DNA of 64,000 bases, taken from Trichobilharzia regenti (Eukaryota; Platyhelminthes; Trematoda; Strigeidida; Schistosomatidae). Positions 1 to 10,754 of the stretch are shown piece by piece. The first letter of the stretch is position 1, and each line of letters begins with the position of its first letter. The stretch spans positions 7,113,517 through 7,177,516 of the forward strand of contig OX235263.1 of the NCBI GenBank assembly GCA_944472135.2, read 5' to 3'. The position numbers and the translations under genes were made by a program. Under the pieces are notes generated by a model that was not told the origin of the DNA, ran no database searches, and saw only the letters and a list, made by a program, of their open reading frames with translations.

Positions 1-100
1 CCCAGGGGCTACAGAATGGTTTACGGGCTAGCTCGCCTTGTAACCAGAAGGTCCTGGATTCGAACTCTGGAGGTGGGTGAGTACTGCTGAATAATTGTAT
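1..100 (+). repeat. Family C hammerhead repeat, partial
   Basis: The tRNA-like part of Family C enters from the left edge: a degenerate A box, then CTTGTAACC where an anticodon loop would be, then the B box GGATTCGAACTC. The copy stops just inside the hammerhead region, after GTACTGCTGAA, and runs into unrelated AT-rich DNA. Its upstream body lies outside the window. Confidence 0.75.
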
Positions 101-139
101 AAGTTGTTTGAAAAAAATTTAGGCATTGAGTATATGATA

Positions 140-245
140 TTCATTAGTTATAAAAGTTTTTTGTATGAATGAAAAATGAATGAAAAACAAAACGATATAG
201 TCATTTTTTTAACTGATGTTTCGCTATTTAGTGCTAATATCACAG
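140..245 (-). repeat. Repeat G, copy 1
   Basis: Read on the minus strand this matches 2018-2135 on the plus strand, including TAAATAGCGAAAC, a (CATT)n stretch and CATTAGTTATAA. No coding capacity is visible. The family is unrecognised. Its second copy lies just downstream of a PLE relic, so it could be PLE terminal sequence, but this is a guess. Confidence 0.5.
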
Positions 246-312
246 CCCGCCAGCGCAAAGCTGTCAGTTGTTTCACGTCTTCTTCGATGAGCAAACTCTC
301 TGATGTTAACTG

Positions 313-505
313 TGCGTCGGTGGCATAGTGATTAGGACTCTCGTCGACCATGCACATGGTCCGTGGTTCGAGCCCACGCCGACGAACACCTGATATCTAT
401 GATCGGCCTGGAAAATTTGGGCTACCGATATTCACGCTGAAAATTCCATACTTGTACCAAAAATACGGTGTGGAATCAAGCTGTAATCAAAAATAAAAAA
501 GTAAA
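313..505 (+). mobile_element. SINE-A, full-length copy
   Basis: About 190 bp. The head has an A-box-like GTGGCATAGTGATTAGG and the B box GGTTCGAGCC, flanked by GCGTCGG and CCGACG, which can pair as an acceptor stem. The body follows, then a tail beginning GCTGAAAATTCCA that resembles the LINE-CR 3' end, then an A-rich end. RNA polymerase III transcription from the internal A and B boxes is expected for such elements. The head carries CAT in the anticodon region, but I cannot assign the parent tRNA with confidence. Confidence 0.85.
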
Positions 506-684
506 ATAAAATAAAAAAAGATGAGAATGAAAACAAGAGGAGAAAAAAGTATCAAACATTACTGGAACTCTCAAGAAAAATAACTATCCAAAGAACTCCA
601 TCAATAAAATCAACATCGACATTAATTATGGTCGAAAACACGTATTCCGAAGGCATCAACCTGAATAGTTGTAATTCCATATGA

Positions 685-1235
685 TAATAATAATAATTTG
701 CTTTATTCCAGAAACAGTATTAGTGGTACAGTGTGGAATTTTCAGCACATATCTACAATATTACATCTAATTTTATCAAACATTTAAAAGGAGTATTTCA
801 AAAAATTAAAAATTTAAAAAAAAATAACAAAAAATGCGAAAAAATACCAAGAACTAGAAAGGAAAATAAACACCAATAATGAAAAATATTTCAGTATTAA
901 GTAGTGGAAGCTATGATATGTGTATGGGTGATGAACAGTAACAGCTATGATCATACAAGAAGTTATGAAATGTTCTCAAGAATGTTTATCGCCAAGATGG
1001 TCAGTTTGATTTGATTGAACAACACTAAACAATCATAAAATAAACATTTCAGGTTGTGTTTTTTTTTATTGTCAGGTCTAATGCGGTGTTTGTAGTGCTG
1101 ATTGTAGTGAGTAATCATGCATAATACAAAGATTTTAGGATGGTGATAATGGCGTTCACAACCAAGATTGTCAGTTAAATATTGCCGAACAAAAAACATT
1201 CACAAAACTAATATTACATGATGGTTAATGTAATA
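685..1235 (-). mobile_element. LINE-CR 3' end (3' UTR), subfamily 2
   Basis: On the minus strand this ends with TGCTGAAAATTCC, a tract like GTACTGTTTCTGG, AATAAA and (ATT)n, the same terminal layout as the intact LINE-CR at 47553-50791. It is collinear over about 550 bp with the opposite-strand copy at 10755-11305. No reverse transcriptase motif remains, so it is a 5'-truncated insertion carrying mostly 3' UTR. Confidence 0.75.
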
Positions 1236-1274
1236 GAGATCAGAGATCAAATGTAATATAGATCAGAGGCGTCA

Positions 1275-1730
1275 GACAATGTCCTAAGACTATTCAATAA
1301 GCACGGCGTCAGAGTTTTCTTCAAAATATCAGACATGCTCACTACAAAGCAACCTTGTCCATATAAAAGACCAAATCTCTAAAGATTCTCTATCTAATTG
1401 TGTCTATAAAATAAAATGCTTCCTTGGAATGTGATGCGATATACATCGGACAAACATCTCGAGACAAAAATCAAGGGAATGAGAAGAGATGAACACCGTA
1501 CAGTCGCATCTGTTCGACCACCGAGAAATCCAGTTGAACTAGAAAAACTTGAATAATCATCAGCCATAAGTCTACACGCCACACTATAGAATCAGGCCAC
1601 AAAATTGATTTTGACACTATTGAAATCATCATCCAGAAAAAGCATTTCAGAAATCACAAAGGACGTCTAATATCATCAGAAACACTTCATATCAAGTGGA
1701 ATCCAAATCATCTGAATAGGTATGATGGAC
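1275..1730 (+). pseudogene. Penelope-like element, GIY-YIG endonuclease relic
   Basis: Translating across frameshifts gives the PLE order: a conserved linker, then VYKIKC, then IYIGQTSR (the GIY-YIG active-site region), and SGHKIDFDTIEII near the C-terminus. In PLEs this nuclease domain follows the reverse transcriptase and nicks the target. Only the 3' third survives, broken by stops. The RT domain is absent, so the copy is truncated or decayed at its 5' side. Confidence 0.7.
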
Positions 1731-2017
1731 TAAAACAGAATTTGACCTGGTTACAACACCTCCTTCCCCCGATGAAGTGACAAAATCAACACAAATGTGA
1801 TAAGCAATTTGATTATGTAAACACACTCAGCTTTTATAATTTTACACACTTATCAAATCCAATAGTCATCTACACCTGGTTTTGTTATCTTTACCAATTT
1901 GCCAATATGACAACGCCAAAATGCCCCCATGCTGAGGAACAATGATTAAGTTGTTATATAATAAGCTGAGGAGATTTTGTAAATTCTGGTTAAATAATAC
2001 CATTTTGATACAGCTAT

Positions 2018-2135
2018 TAGCAGCAGCATTAAATAGCGAAACGTCGTCAGTAAAAACAACGACAATATCGTTTTGCTCTTTTTCATTCATTCATTCATTG
2101 GGAAATACAAAAAAACCTTCATTAGTTATAATTTA
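2018..2135 (+). repeat. Repeat G, copy 2
   Basis: Inverted partner of 140-245, more complete, with TAAATAGCGAAACGTCGTC, a (CATT)n run and CATTAGTTATAATTT. It follows the PLE endonuclease relic by some 300 bp. Confidence 0.5.
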
Positions 2136-2147
2136 TAGTTTCTCTAT

Positions 2148-2815
2148 TACTCTAAAGCGCGATAAAGAAAGTAAGACGAACTTGGCAGTATAAAATGATA
2201 TCATCATTCTATTTCACAGGTTCTCATCAACTGCACACCACTACCTGAAATTACAATGGTTATATAGATGATAATAACATAACATACTTTAATGTTCGAG
2301 TGGTGGTAGAAAAGAGATACTATAAAATTGACGCATCTAAATGAAAGCATTACAATGTTTTTAGTTTAAGTTTTTATCATCAATTTATACGCTTTTAAAG
2401 TTGAAAAGAGGGGTAGAGGAGGGGTAAGACAGAAAACAGAAAAAAGTTAACTAACAGAACAGTGTTAGCTTATAGCTTGTTCACATAGCAACTCAAAAAA
2501 CAAAAGCGGTTACAGTTTATGAGATTAAGACTTGTTCAGTGATGAGTTGAGATCACTGAATTAGATGACTAATTAATTAATGTAATCAAAATCAAAATTC
2601 TGCTATCAAGGAAGTGATAGGTTAATCACACACTCTCTTTCTGTATGCATAAGTCTGGTTTAAGTAGATTGATTGCGATCACTTCGGCAAATCGTAGTAG
2701 AACCATTGTAATTTCAGGTAGTGGTGTGCAGCTGATGAGAACCTGTGAAATAGAATGAGGACGATATCATTTTATACTGCAAATTTCGTCTTCCTTTCTT
2801 TATCGAAATTTATCA
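2148..2815. repeat. Inverted repeat, two arms of about 115 bp
   Basis: The arm at 2148-2262 and the arm at 2697-2812 are near-perfect reverse complements. Both contain GATAAAGAAAG, GCAGTATAAAATGATATC, CTATTTCACAGG and CACCACTACCTGAAATTAC. The 430-bp interior is AT-rich and non-coding. It could be a small non-autonomous DNA transposon, which would need a short target duplication that I cannot identify, or an inverted retroposon pair. Confidence 0.7.
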
Positions 2816-4005
2816 AGGGAACCAAATGTATGAAGCTTTTTATTTATTCAATCTGTCTACCATAGTAGAGATAAAATGGGTTGGGTTGAAAGGTAGGCGG
2901 AGGGGGAGGTGAGTATCACCCTTTTTACTCGATAAAATTAACTCTTATGTGCACGCAAAAGTGTGTGTACGTGTGTGCGCATGCATGTCTATACAAACCA
3001 GAGTACATTTTGGCTTCATTTCACATGTAATGTACCCTAACCATAAAAAATAACAGTAACAACAATAATAATTGCAATAGCAACAATCGAGTCAATAAAC
3101 AAAACAAAACATAATACATTTTGAGATATATTAGAAAATCCCTCATTTTTTTCCTGGTTTCTATGTGAAAATTTTGTTGCTTTATAGACCAAATGTGATG
3201 ATCATAAATTTACTCAATTTTCAACTAACTGTGGTCATTATTACAGTATGTGTGTGTGTAAAAGGATGTCTATCTGTGTGCATGAGTGCATGCTTGTTTG
3301 TGTCAGTGTGTGTGTGTGTGTGTGGGCGTGTGCGCATGTATTTTCCTTCATAAACAAGTAAACAGACAACATAAGCAACCGCACAGACACACAAACCACA
3401 AAAATAATGACAACGAGAATAGCAGTAGCAACAGCAACCGCAGAAGCAGCAGCGGTAATAATCATAAGGAGACCAACTCCTCATTCAACAGCGGTTAACA
3501 ATGACAATTGGAAAGCATTAAAAAATTAGCATAAAATACGCATAAGTCATACTACTACTAATGACAGTAATAATGGTAGTAGTAGTAGTAGTAGTAGTAT
3601 AGAAGAGCCATAAACGAAATAGTCGCACACACACAGACAGACAGTGAATAGCTTTTATGTGAAGAAGGCGTAACGATTACTATTATATCGATGCATAGGT
3701 TCGTGGTCAACAATGACAGTTGGTGTTATCGTGGTTCCTCTCGTCATCCTTACTCCTTCTCCTCCTCTTACTATTACAACTACAAGCTACTAAGATGGAA
3801 TCATAAATTTTATTCTTAAAAAATGAGAAATTCCTAAAGTTTTTTTGGGGGAGTTAACTCTAGTTTCAAGTTGGAGAACAACAGCAATGATGCATACTAC
3901 TGATGAATGTGGAATATAAGTAGGAATGTTAATAAACAATAAAAATATTCCAAAAATAAATAAATATGACAGGCGATAGACGGATATTAGGATAAAACTT
4001 GAGCA
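2816..4005. other. Non-coding stretch with simple repeats
   Basis: No gene or recognised mobile element. It holds (GT)n-rich DNA around 2955-2985 and 3240-3335, (CAA/CAG)-rich DNA at 3410-3450, (GTA)n at 3575-3599 and a polypurine run near 4075. Open frames here are low-complexity translations of these repeats. Confidence 0.6.
3575..3599. repeat. (GTA)n microsatellite
   Basis: About eight uninterrupted GTA units, directly visible. Confidence 0.95.
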
Positions 4006-4009
4006 CTGT

Positions 4010-4735
4010 GGTGGTAGAGTATAACTCCATTATGGATATAATTTTATTTTGATAAAATCATTTAGGGGGGGAGGTATCTGAGGTTCGATATGCAGGATTC
4101 TTAATAAAGCAGGAATTCGGGCGGCGGCGGGGGGGGGAGGTGGCATTTAAACCTACAGACTCACTCAGGCAAGGACAAGCTCTGTAGGTTAAAGGACCCT
4201 GTGGATTGACCCAATTAGACAAAATTATATAATTCACAAAATACCTTGCAATGACTGTGAGTGAGGTCAACTACTTAGGTCAAACTAGTAGATTGGAGGT
4301 AGTGAGATTGCCTACCAGAACATAAGAATTTAGCTAAGGCTAGAATGATTGACCCCACCCACGAAGATAAGTAATTTAGAAAAAAGCACGCAGCACTACA
4401 CTGCACTGTATGCATTAACACACAATCACACAATAGAATGGTGGGAGAGGGTTAAAATTCTAGAAGCTAATATAGGTAAGTGGAGAGAGATAGAGGTTGA
4501 TTACTGAATCCTGCCTGGTTCATCAAGTCTACACCCGGCACGTGCAACAGGAATGACTCATCACCAATACCAGAGGTATGGAAAATATTACTACCAATCA
4601 TATCATGAGATGAGAAATATTGGAACCATATAAACGAAGATGGAAAATTGTGTGAGTAGTGTCTTGATATGATTATTAGCAGCAATTAAAACATGGTCGA
4701 AACATGGTCATCAGTAAATATTGCTAATAAATAAT
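4010..4735. repeat. Repeat D, copy 1 (mostly minus, with short inverted end)
   Basis: 4062-4735 is the minus-strand counterpart of the D copy at 58020-59510. Landmarks are the minus-strand forms of ACGTTTCGAGC, CTCCCACCATGCTATTGTG and AAGAATCCTAC. At 4010-4062 a short plus-strand piece (GCACTGTGGTGGTAGAG, CTCCATTATGG) matches the start of the D copy at 36010, so this copy too has an inverted end. No coding frame is recognisable. Confidence 0.65.
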
Positions 4736-4954
4736 AATAAATAAATAAAGCTAATTCAGTATGCGCACCAATTCACATAGTGATCATTTGGTATAATTAC
4801 ACGATTAAAACAATAAGAAATGCTGAAAAGTTTTGGGTATTTTTGGCGAAGGAAACTCTGGTAGCCCAGTAGTTTAAGCAGGCCATCGTAAAAATCCACT
4901 GATCCTTAGAAATATGATATCCTTAAGTTCCAAGATAGATATGTAACCTGAACA

Positions 4955-6220
4955 GCCATAAATAGTTTTTGTAGAATGGATAGATTGTATAATGAATTGA
5001 CAGAAATGCCATGGATAGACAGAGAGAATAAATACAAAGCAGTCATGATGATGGGGTGCCGCCGACAATTATACATCTCATTTAACAGTTGTACGACAAC
5101 ACTGCATGCCAAGTAATCCACAACGAGAAACTCACAGAATCCTTCGAAGTGAAGACAGGAGTAAGACAAGGCCGGCTGACTACCTACTATCTCCAATGAT
5201 TTCCCTGATTGCGGTAGGCTGGAGAATGCGACAGACAGACAGACAGACAGCGACGGGAAACGAGGAGACAGGCATAAAATGCACCCACACAAAAAGAACT
5301 TGGAGGATCTGGATTTCGCCAATGTGATATATGTCTGATTTCCCACAAACTGGGAGATATGCAAGTGAAAAGCAACAAGTTGACAGAGGAAGAAGTATCA
5401 CAGATAGGACTTGACTTCAGGTGGACATAGAAAAGACAGAGGTAGGTGATGAAGATTCCTCACCAACACCAAAAGCAAGAGGGACAAAAACAGACAACAA
5501 TCAGCCAGCATAAATGGGAGAAATCAGAAAGAGGCAATCTCCTTTACCTTCCTACTTACCTACCTACCTATCTGGAAAGCATCGTTTCAACTACAGGCGG
5601 ACGGAAATAGTGAGGATACGAAAGTAGCGAGGATCGGGAAATCAAGGAAAGCTTTCATCACTTTCACCAAGTCTGTGTGGAGGAGATCAACAGGACTCCT
5701 CAGAATGAAGATGAAAATAACATCCGGATTTTGAACTCCAATGTGAAGTCAGTCAGTGATACTTACTATACGGATCATAGAATTAACCAGCGCCGTGTCA
5801 CGAAGGTTACCTCGAACAAACTACAGATCTTCATCAACAGCTGTCTTCGCTCAGTATTTCGCTAAAGAGCATATGGGCGGCTAGAAAAGATCAACAACAG
5901 GGATCTCTTGGAATGAATGAACCAACACAGCAGGAACCAATTGTGCAACAAATATGCAGGAAGTAATGGAGGTGGATTGGCTGGCTATATTCTGAGAAAA
6001 CAAGCCATCATTAAGTGACATCTGTCACACATCAGGCCATCGCTCGACTGGAATCCGAATGGTAAGTGACGAGTTAGTTGGTCATCGGTGCGAGGGCGGG
6101 GTGACATGGAAGAGGAGGTGATCCGAAGAGGAGATGAGAGCATGTGCTCAGACGTGAAGCCAGCTGAAGCCCTATATTCCTCTGGGAATTAAAGGAAACG
6201 ATAATATAATAATAATAATA
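4955..6220 (+). pseudogene. LINE-RTE, decayed RT to 3' end
   Basis: In broken frames the order matches an RTE-type reverse transcriptase and its C-terminal region: CQVIHNEKLTESFEVKTGVRQ at about 5105-5180, a degenerate catalytic region at about 5290-5330, NVKSVSDTYY at about 5740, and VTWKRR at about 6100. It ends in CTGAAGCCCTATATTCC and (AAT)n, the family terminus. There are many stops and frameshifts plus an internal (GACA)n, so it is dead. The endonuclease domain is missing (5' truncation). Confidence 0.75.
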
Positions 6221-6277
6221 ATGGTGGTACAATGATTGTGTCAGACTGTGATTTAACCATAGACACTATATATGTAA

Positions 6278-6688
6278 TTGGTGGATGGTGGCTAGCATTG
6301 GAATCCACCAATTGTAATAAATAATAATAATTTTTCCTTCACGTTCCCAGTGGAACATAGGGCTCCAAGCTAGTGGCTTGAAGTTTCTGTAGCAGTGTTT
6401 AACTTTTACAGGATGGGGTTGCTAGCCTCATGCCCAACCTTTGCTCTTTACCAGCATTATTTCTGACTCAGTAAGGTAAAGGAGTGCGCCGGCCGGGGAT
6501 CGAACCCCGGCCCATATGCATGGTCGGTGAGCGTCCTAACCGCTATACCACCGACGCACCCACCAATTGTATACTAACTAAATACCCAGACATCGTCGAA
6601 GCATCTGCACAAGAAGCCGACATGTCAACCTGAGACCGAGCACTTCGGTCCAATCAATCGACGGGAAAATCAAAAATTTAATTCAATA
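6278..6688. mobile_element. Sm-alpha-like retroposon, truncated and partly inverted, split by SINE-B
   Basis: A minus-strand piece (GGTGGATGGTGGCTAGCA) at 6280-6304 joins the plus-strand 3' part (ACCAATTGTATACTAAC to GGGAAAATCAAAAATT). The whole is flanked by the exact 13-bp duplication ACTATATATGTAA at 6265-6277 and 6689-6701, so it is one retroposition event with an inverted 5' end. The hammerhead itself is not retained. SINE-B later inserted at 6317-6559. Confidence 0.85.
6317..6559 (-). mobile_element. SINE-B, full-length copy
   Basis: On the minus strand: head GTGCGTCGGTGG with B box GGTTCGATCCC, a 130-bp body containing CTGGTAAAGAGCAAAGG, then GCCCTATGTTCCACTGGGAAC, which matches the LINE-RTE terminus, and an (ATT)n tail. 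It is flanked by the exact 12-bp target duplication CCACCAATTGTA at 6305-6316 and 6560-6571, inside an Sm-alpha-like copy. The duplication shows LINE-type retroposition. Confidence 0.9.
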
Positions 6689-6701
6689 ACTATATATGTA
6701 A

Positions 6702-7120
6702 GTTTACAGTAAATAAACACACCATATACCGGGTCACTATAAGCCACATCACTTCTTTAAAGTTCATCACCTAGAAACATCTTCTTTTGCTTACTGTACA
6801 GAACAAAAACTGGACATTAAATATTCTTGTATTTTGCATTAAGTCACCATGGTAACATTAACATTCTCTAGGATATAAATATGTAAATCAAGTTGACGAA
6901 TTTAAGACAGAAAAGGACAAGCCTTCTGCAAAAATAAATTTGTAGCTGCCATCTGTGTCCCAGTGATACTGGATAGTGACCAGTCTTCACCTACATACCC
7001 CTCCATGTGTGCAGAGAATAACATGTATAGGATCAACGGATTACATAATCACTATATATGTATGTAGTTGCTAAGGTGGTTGAATTTTTAAATAGGAATG
7101 GTGAATTAAAATAAAATAAA
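6702..7120. other. AT-rich DNA, nothing recognised
   Basis: No open frame, repeat match or RNA gene that I can support. Confidence 0.5.
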
Positions 7121-7124
7121 TAAA

Positions 7125-7250
7125 ATTATTGATTGGTCACTGGGGTGTAACCAGTGCCATGTGTATAATTCTTAGTGTTGGTGCTATGACTGGATTCTGT
7201 TACAGTCAAGTTTGCACAGGTGGATGGCGAAACTATGCGACTCAGCAACG
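7125..7250 (+). repeat. Family E fragment
   Basis: It matches the part of Family E at 8550-8660: a GATTGGTCACTGGGGTG-like start, GACTGGATTCTGTTACAGTC and AGTTTGCACAGGTGG. It directly precedes a LINE-CR 3' end. The hammerhead-like portion of E is absent. Confidence 0.55.
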
Positions 7251-7289
7251 TGATAATTGGAAGTAACTGTCAAGACGAGTGGTATTCCA

Positions 7290-8052
7290 CTGGGCCATAT
7301 CGTTGACATTGTCACTGATGATAGGCACTTGATGTCATGCAACAAATTTCCTAAAGGAATTTTATCAGACTGTGAACATCCACCACAGCACTCGAAGCTC
7401 CAACCTTGTGTCTCCTCCTCAGGTAAAACAAGAAATCTTTTCAGAAGACTTTATGCACGTACGTCTAAGTATAAAAATTCCATATTTCGCTGTACGTACT
7501 TTATGTGGTGAAAATAGTGTTAGGCATGAACTAACTAACCTTCTTTGCACTACTGAATAAACCATTTCCTCCACCCTCACAGTATCAAACTTTTTTGTTA
7601 TTGTATTTCTTATATTTATAATCCTCTCAATATTCCTGTTTTTATTTGTTTATTTATTTTTCATAAGTGTGAACATGATTTAAGCTATGTTATAACTGTT
7701 AATCTTGTTTTTCTCCTCACTATGCTGCTATATCAACAGAACATCAGATTCAATACTCTATAGTAACATGCTAAAATTTCCAAACTGACTGTATCGACAA
7801 TACTGTTTGAAACAAACTCACTGTTATTATTATTATTGTTATTATTGTATTTAATATTCTCAATTCGTGCTTCGAATATTTTCGACTTTATATCGTAAAC
7901 GTGGACGAATTCCTCTGGTTACTTTTGTTTTAATTTTTAATTTAATTTATATTTTGAGTAAATCAGATGCAAGGTGTTGTGACAAATGCTGAGAATTCCA
8001 TTCTGTATTACAAGCACTGCTTTTGGAATAAAGTAGATTATTATTATTAAGA
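7290..8052 (+). pseudogene. LINE-CR, C-terminus and 3' UTR
   Basis: Frames at 7290-7560 give VTDDRH, then LYARTSKYKNSIF and RTLCGENSVRHELTNLLC, which match the last 60 residues of the intact LINE-CR protein (IYARTTKYRNS, LARTLCDEDSVRRETYKLLC). A single frame change falls near 7480. The 3' UTR follows to GAGAATTCCATTCTG, a TTTTGGAATAAA-type end and (ATT)n at 8030-8052. 5'-truncated and inactive. Confidence 0.85.
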
Positions 8053-8241
8053 AGACCAGGAACTATGACTCATATTTATTGGTACTTGTAAGCAAGACGT
8101 GTTTTGTGATCTCAAAGGATCTGGTGTCTTATTTCCTGCCTCAGAGATACAGACATATGCCATCCTGGACTACAGTCAGACGTATCACACTTAAGCTACT
8201 CGGGTCAGATGACTAATATATATCCAGCGAAACGTCTAAAT

Positions 8242-8244
<3 letters not shown>

Positions 8245-8293
<49 letters not shown>
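8245..8293. repeat. (AT)n microsatellite
   Basis: About 24 AT dinucleotide units, directly visible. Confidence 0.97.
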
Positions 8294-8299
<6 letters not shown>

Positions 8300-8304
8300 C
8301 ACTG

Positions 8305-8965
8305 TTTATAATGGTATTGGATAGTTGGAGGCAGTCAGTAACAAGGAGCCTTGGACCTGGGTTTCGTGCTAGTTGGCACTCACACCAGTCAGTCAGTAAG
8401 GTGCATCTGCAACCTTGTAGGCACTCATGTCCCTCTTGAGATTTACACCCGCGTCACTCATTGAGTGCTGCAGCCAGAGATGTCGCCACTGAGCTATTCT
8501 GGCTGGCTCGTGATTGACTTCCTGTAGGAGTGTATTGGATATTTTTTTTGATTGGACACTAGTCAGTGACCAGTGTAATGTGTCTAGTCCTATCTTTGGT
8601 GCAGACTGAATTCTATCAGTCAACTTTGCGATGTGGCCACCATGCTAGCCATGTGACTCGCCATCCCGGTGCACTGTGAATTGTTGATATTTTTACTTGG
8701 GACTAGAGTTCCTTCAAGGTTGAAGATACTCCTTACTGACAAGTAGGAGTGCCAACTAGTACAGAGCCTAGTTACAACCAAGGCTTCCTGTGGCTGAATG
8801 CCTTCAACCATATAATACCAAGCATTCAAAGTCCACTGTGATGTTGAGTCACCTAGTGTGGCATGCTGGCCACATTGCAAACTTGTCTGACTGATAGAAT
8901 TCAATCTGCACCCAACAAAAAGGACTAGACACATTACACACACCCCTGTAGTTACTAACTAGTGT
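8305..8965. repeat. Family E inverted pair with hammerhead-like motifs
   Basis: 8305-8665 and 8690-8965 are two opposite-facing copies of the same repeat. Shared blocks include AGACTGAATTCTATCAGTCA, AATGTGTCTAGTCCT and GAGTGCCAACTAG. On the minus strand of the left copy, at about 8346-8402, there is CTGAC, an 8-10-nt insertion, stem GUGC/GCAC around loop CAACUA, then GAAAC and a GUC-type site. That is a hammerhead order with an enlarged core. The right copy has lost GAAA (AGAG). Function is doubtful; homology to the hammerhead of the other families is inferred from the shared loop. Confidence 0.6.
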
Positions 8966-9274
8966 ACAATCGGAAATTGTTTGTAATGGGGAATTCACTT
9001 TGTAAACTAGATTTATAACAACCGTATAATGTCACCCTAGAAACAGTCACTTGGCCCTGGAATTCAACTATTCCATTACAGATCACATCTAGGACTAAAA
9101 GATCTTGTAGAGGCTTAAGCTACCAAAATTCTCCATCATCCTGCATACTGCATATAATTTCTCTTGTTCACCTTGCTTTAATTTATTTAAATATGATCTC
9201 TAGTGGTATTTTCTACTCTCGTGACGACCTGCTGATTCGTTAGAGTCTACTGAACTTGAGATCAAGTAAAATCA

Positions 9275-9450
9275 CTCGAGTGGAATCCGAATGGGAAGTA
9301 GGCGTTGTGAAGTGGAGATGAAAACGTGTGGGCAGACGTGGAGCTAAGTGATGAAAATGTTAGTGGAGACTCTACCGCAATGGAGACGTGCGACTGAAGC
9401 CTTATGTTCCTCTAGGAATTAAAGGAAACAATAATATAATAATAATAATA
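9275..9450 (+). mobile_element. LINE-RTE 3' end fragment
   Basis: It ends in CTGAAGCCTTATGTTCCTCT, GGAATTAAAGG and (AAT)n, the LINE-RTE terminus, preceded by C-terminal coding remnants (GTGGAATCCGAATGGGAAG). Strongly 5'-truncated. Confidence 0.75.
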
Positions 9451-10575
9451 CTGCCGTTAATATTATCATTAATATTATTATTCACATAGACAGAAAGAAT
9501 CATCAAAAAAACGCCATTAAATAGATGTCTGGACATTGAATAAAGCAGATATATATACACATGTTAGTATATTTATACAAAAGGATAATAAACCTCCATT
9601 CTTCATAATGTTATTGTTCAATTATCAACAGCAATTTAATTTATACACATCTGCTGATCATTACTGATAAGAGATTATCCATAAAATCTTTATTTATTTA
9701 TTTAATTGTTGTATTTTTTGAATAAAAAGTGCCGAAAGGTACTCATTTATCGTCCCCAAAGATGACTGCCTATCTATCTACCTATCTCTCAATATGCGTG
9801 TCTGACTGTAGGCATAATAATGGTTAAAATGGATAATTGAACAGTATTGAAAAATTGAACAATGGAGGGGAGATTGAACATTTAACCTGGGTAATTATAA
9901 TGTCAGTCAGTCAGTCAACCCTATCCTATTCTCCTCTATTCCTCCCTTTTAGTGTCTCAACAGAAAAAAGATAAGAAAACAAAGTGGTGAAAAGAACAAT
10001 TGAACACGAAGTGTAAATACTAAAATTAAAAAGAGAAAAGAAAAGAAAAGAAATTTCAAATGCGTGTCTAATGGGTATTTATCAGTATTATGAATGAATT
10101 TTGGTGTACATTGCACCACACCTCCCTGTGTCACTGTCTGTCTCACCCTCTCTGTCACACACACATGCACACAGACACACATAAATGTTGAATCGTGCAG
10201 AAAAACCCAAAAAAACTACTTTCATTATACTAAGTGTACACAATGTAGACTATATATATTTCCAATCCATTAAAAGATACCAGATAAAGCATATAACCTT
10301 ATCAACATCCCACCCTACCCCACCCCACTCCCCTACACATCCCACCACTTTACTTTACAAAACCTTTTAGAAAAAATTCTTTCTTTTAAGATCACGTAGA
10401 TTAGTTTAATTGATTGAGATAGTCTTGATAGTCTGTTGATGTGTTTTTCTTCACGGAATATCCATGTATGTATGTATGTAGGTATGTCTTAAAGTTAATG
10501 CAAGTTAGATTTCGTACCAGTAAACACTCATCAGAGTGTTTTTGAGACTATTTGAATAATATTCTTAGACTGGTA
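9451..10575. other. Non-coding stretch
   Basis: AT-rich. It contains (GAAAA)n-like DNA at 10030-10050, (CA)n-rich DNA at 10155-10180, a C-rich tract at 10310-10350 and (TATG)n at 10465-10480. No gene or known repeat is recognised. Confidence 0.5.
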
Positions 10576-10577
10576 GG

Positions 10578-10705
10578 TTATTTTTTATTATTACTATTGT
10601 TTCCTTTAGTTCCTAGCGGAACATAGGGCTTCATTCGCACATCTCCGTTGCATTCGGTTCTCTGCCAACGTTTTCATCACCCCGCTTCAAGTTTGTCCAC
10701 ATACT
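10578..10705 (-). mobile_element. LINE-RTE 3' end fragment
   Basis: On the minus strand: coding remnant, then GAAGCCCTATGTTCCGCTAG, GAACTAAAGGAAAC and (AAT)n. It lies just left of a LINE-CR end. Confidence 0.7.
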
Positions 10706-10754
10706 GGGTCCGACTATATCATCACTACGAGTATTACAAAATTGTCCTGTCATT

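Noticed and set aside
313..386. Functional tRNA gene with CAT anticodon
   Set aside because: Acceptor-like ends pair, but the D and anticodon arms are irregular, the sequence is fused to a SINE body, and several near-identical copies occur.
2028..2070. Hammerhead in repeat G (GCGAAACGTCGTC)
   Set aside because: Only the GAAAC and GUC strings fit; no CUGANGA or paired stem I upstream.
3221..3498. Overlapping Cys-rich and His/Thr-rich reading frames
   Set aside because: Translations of (GT)n/(CA)n and other simple repeats on both strands.
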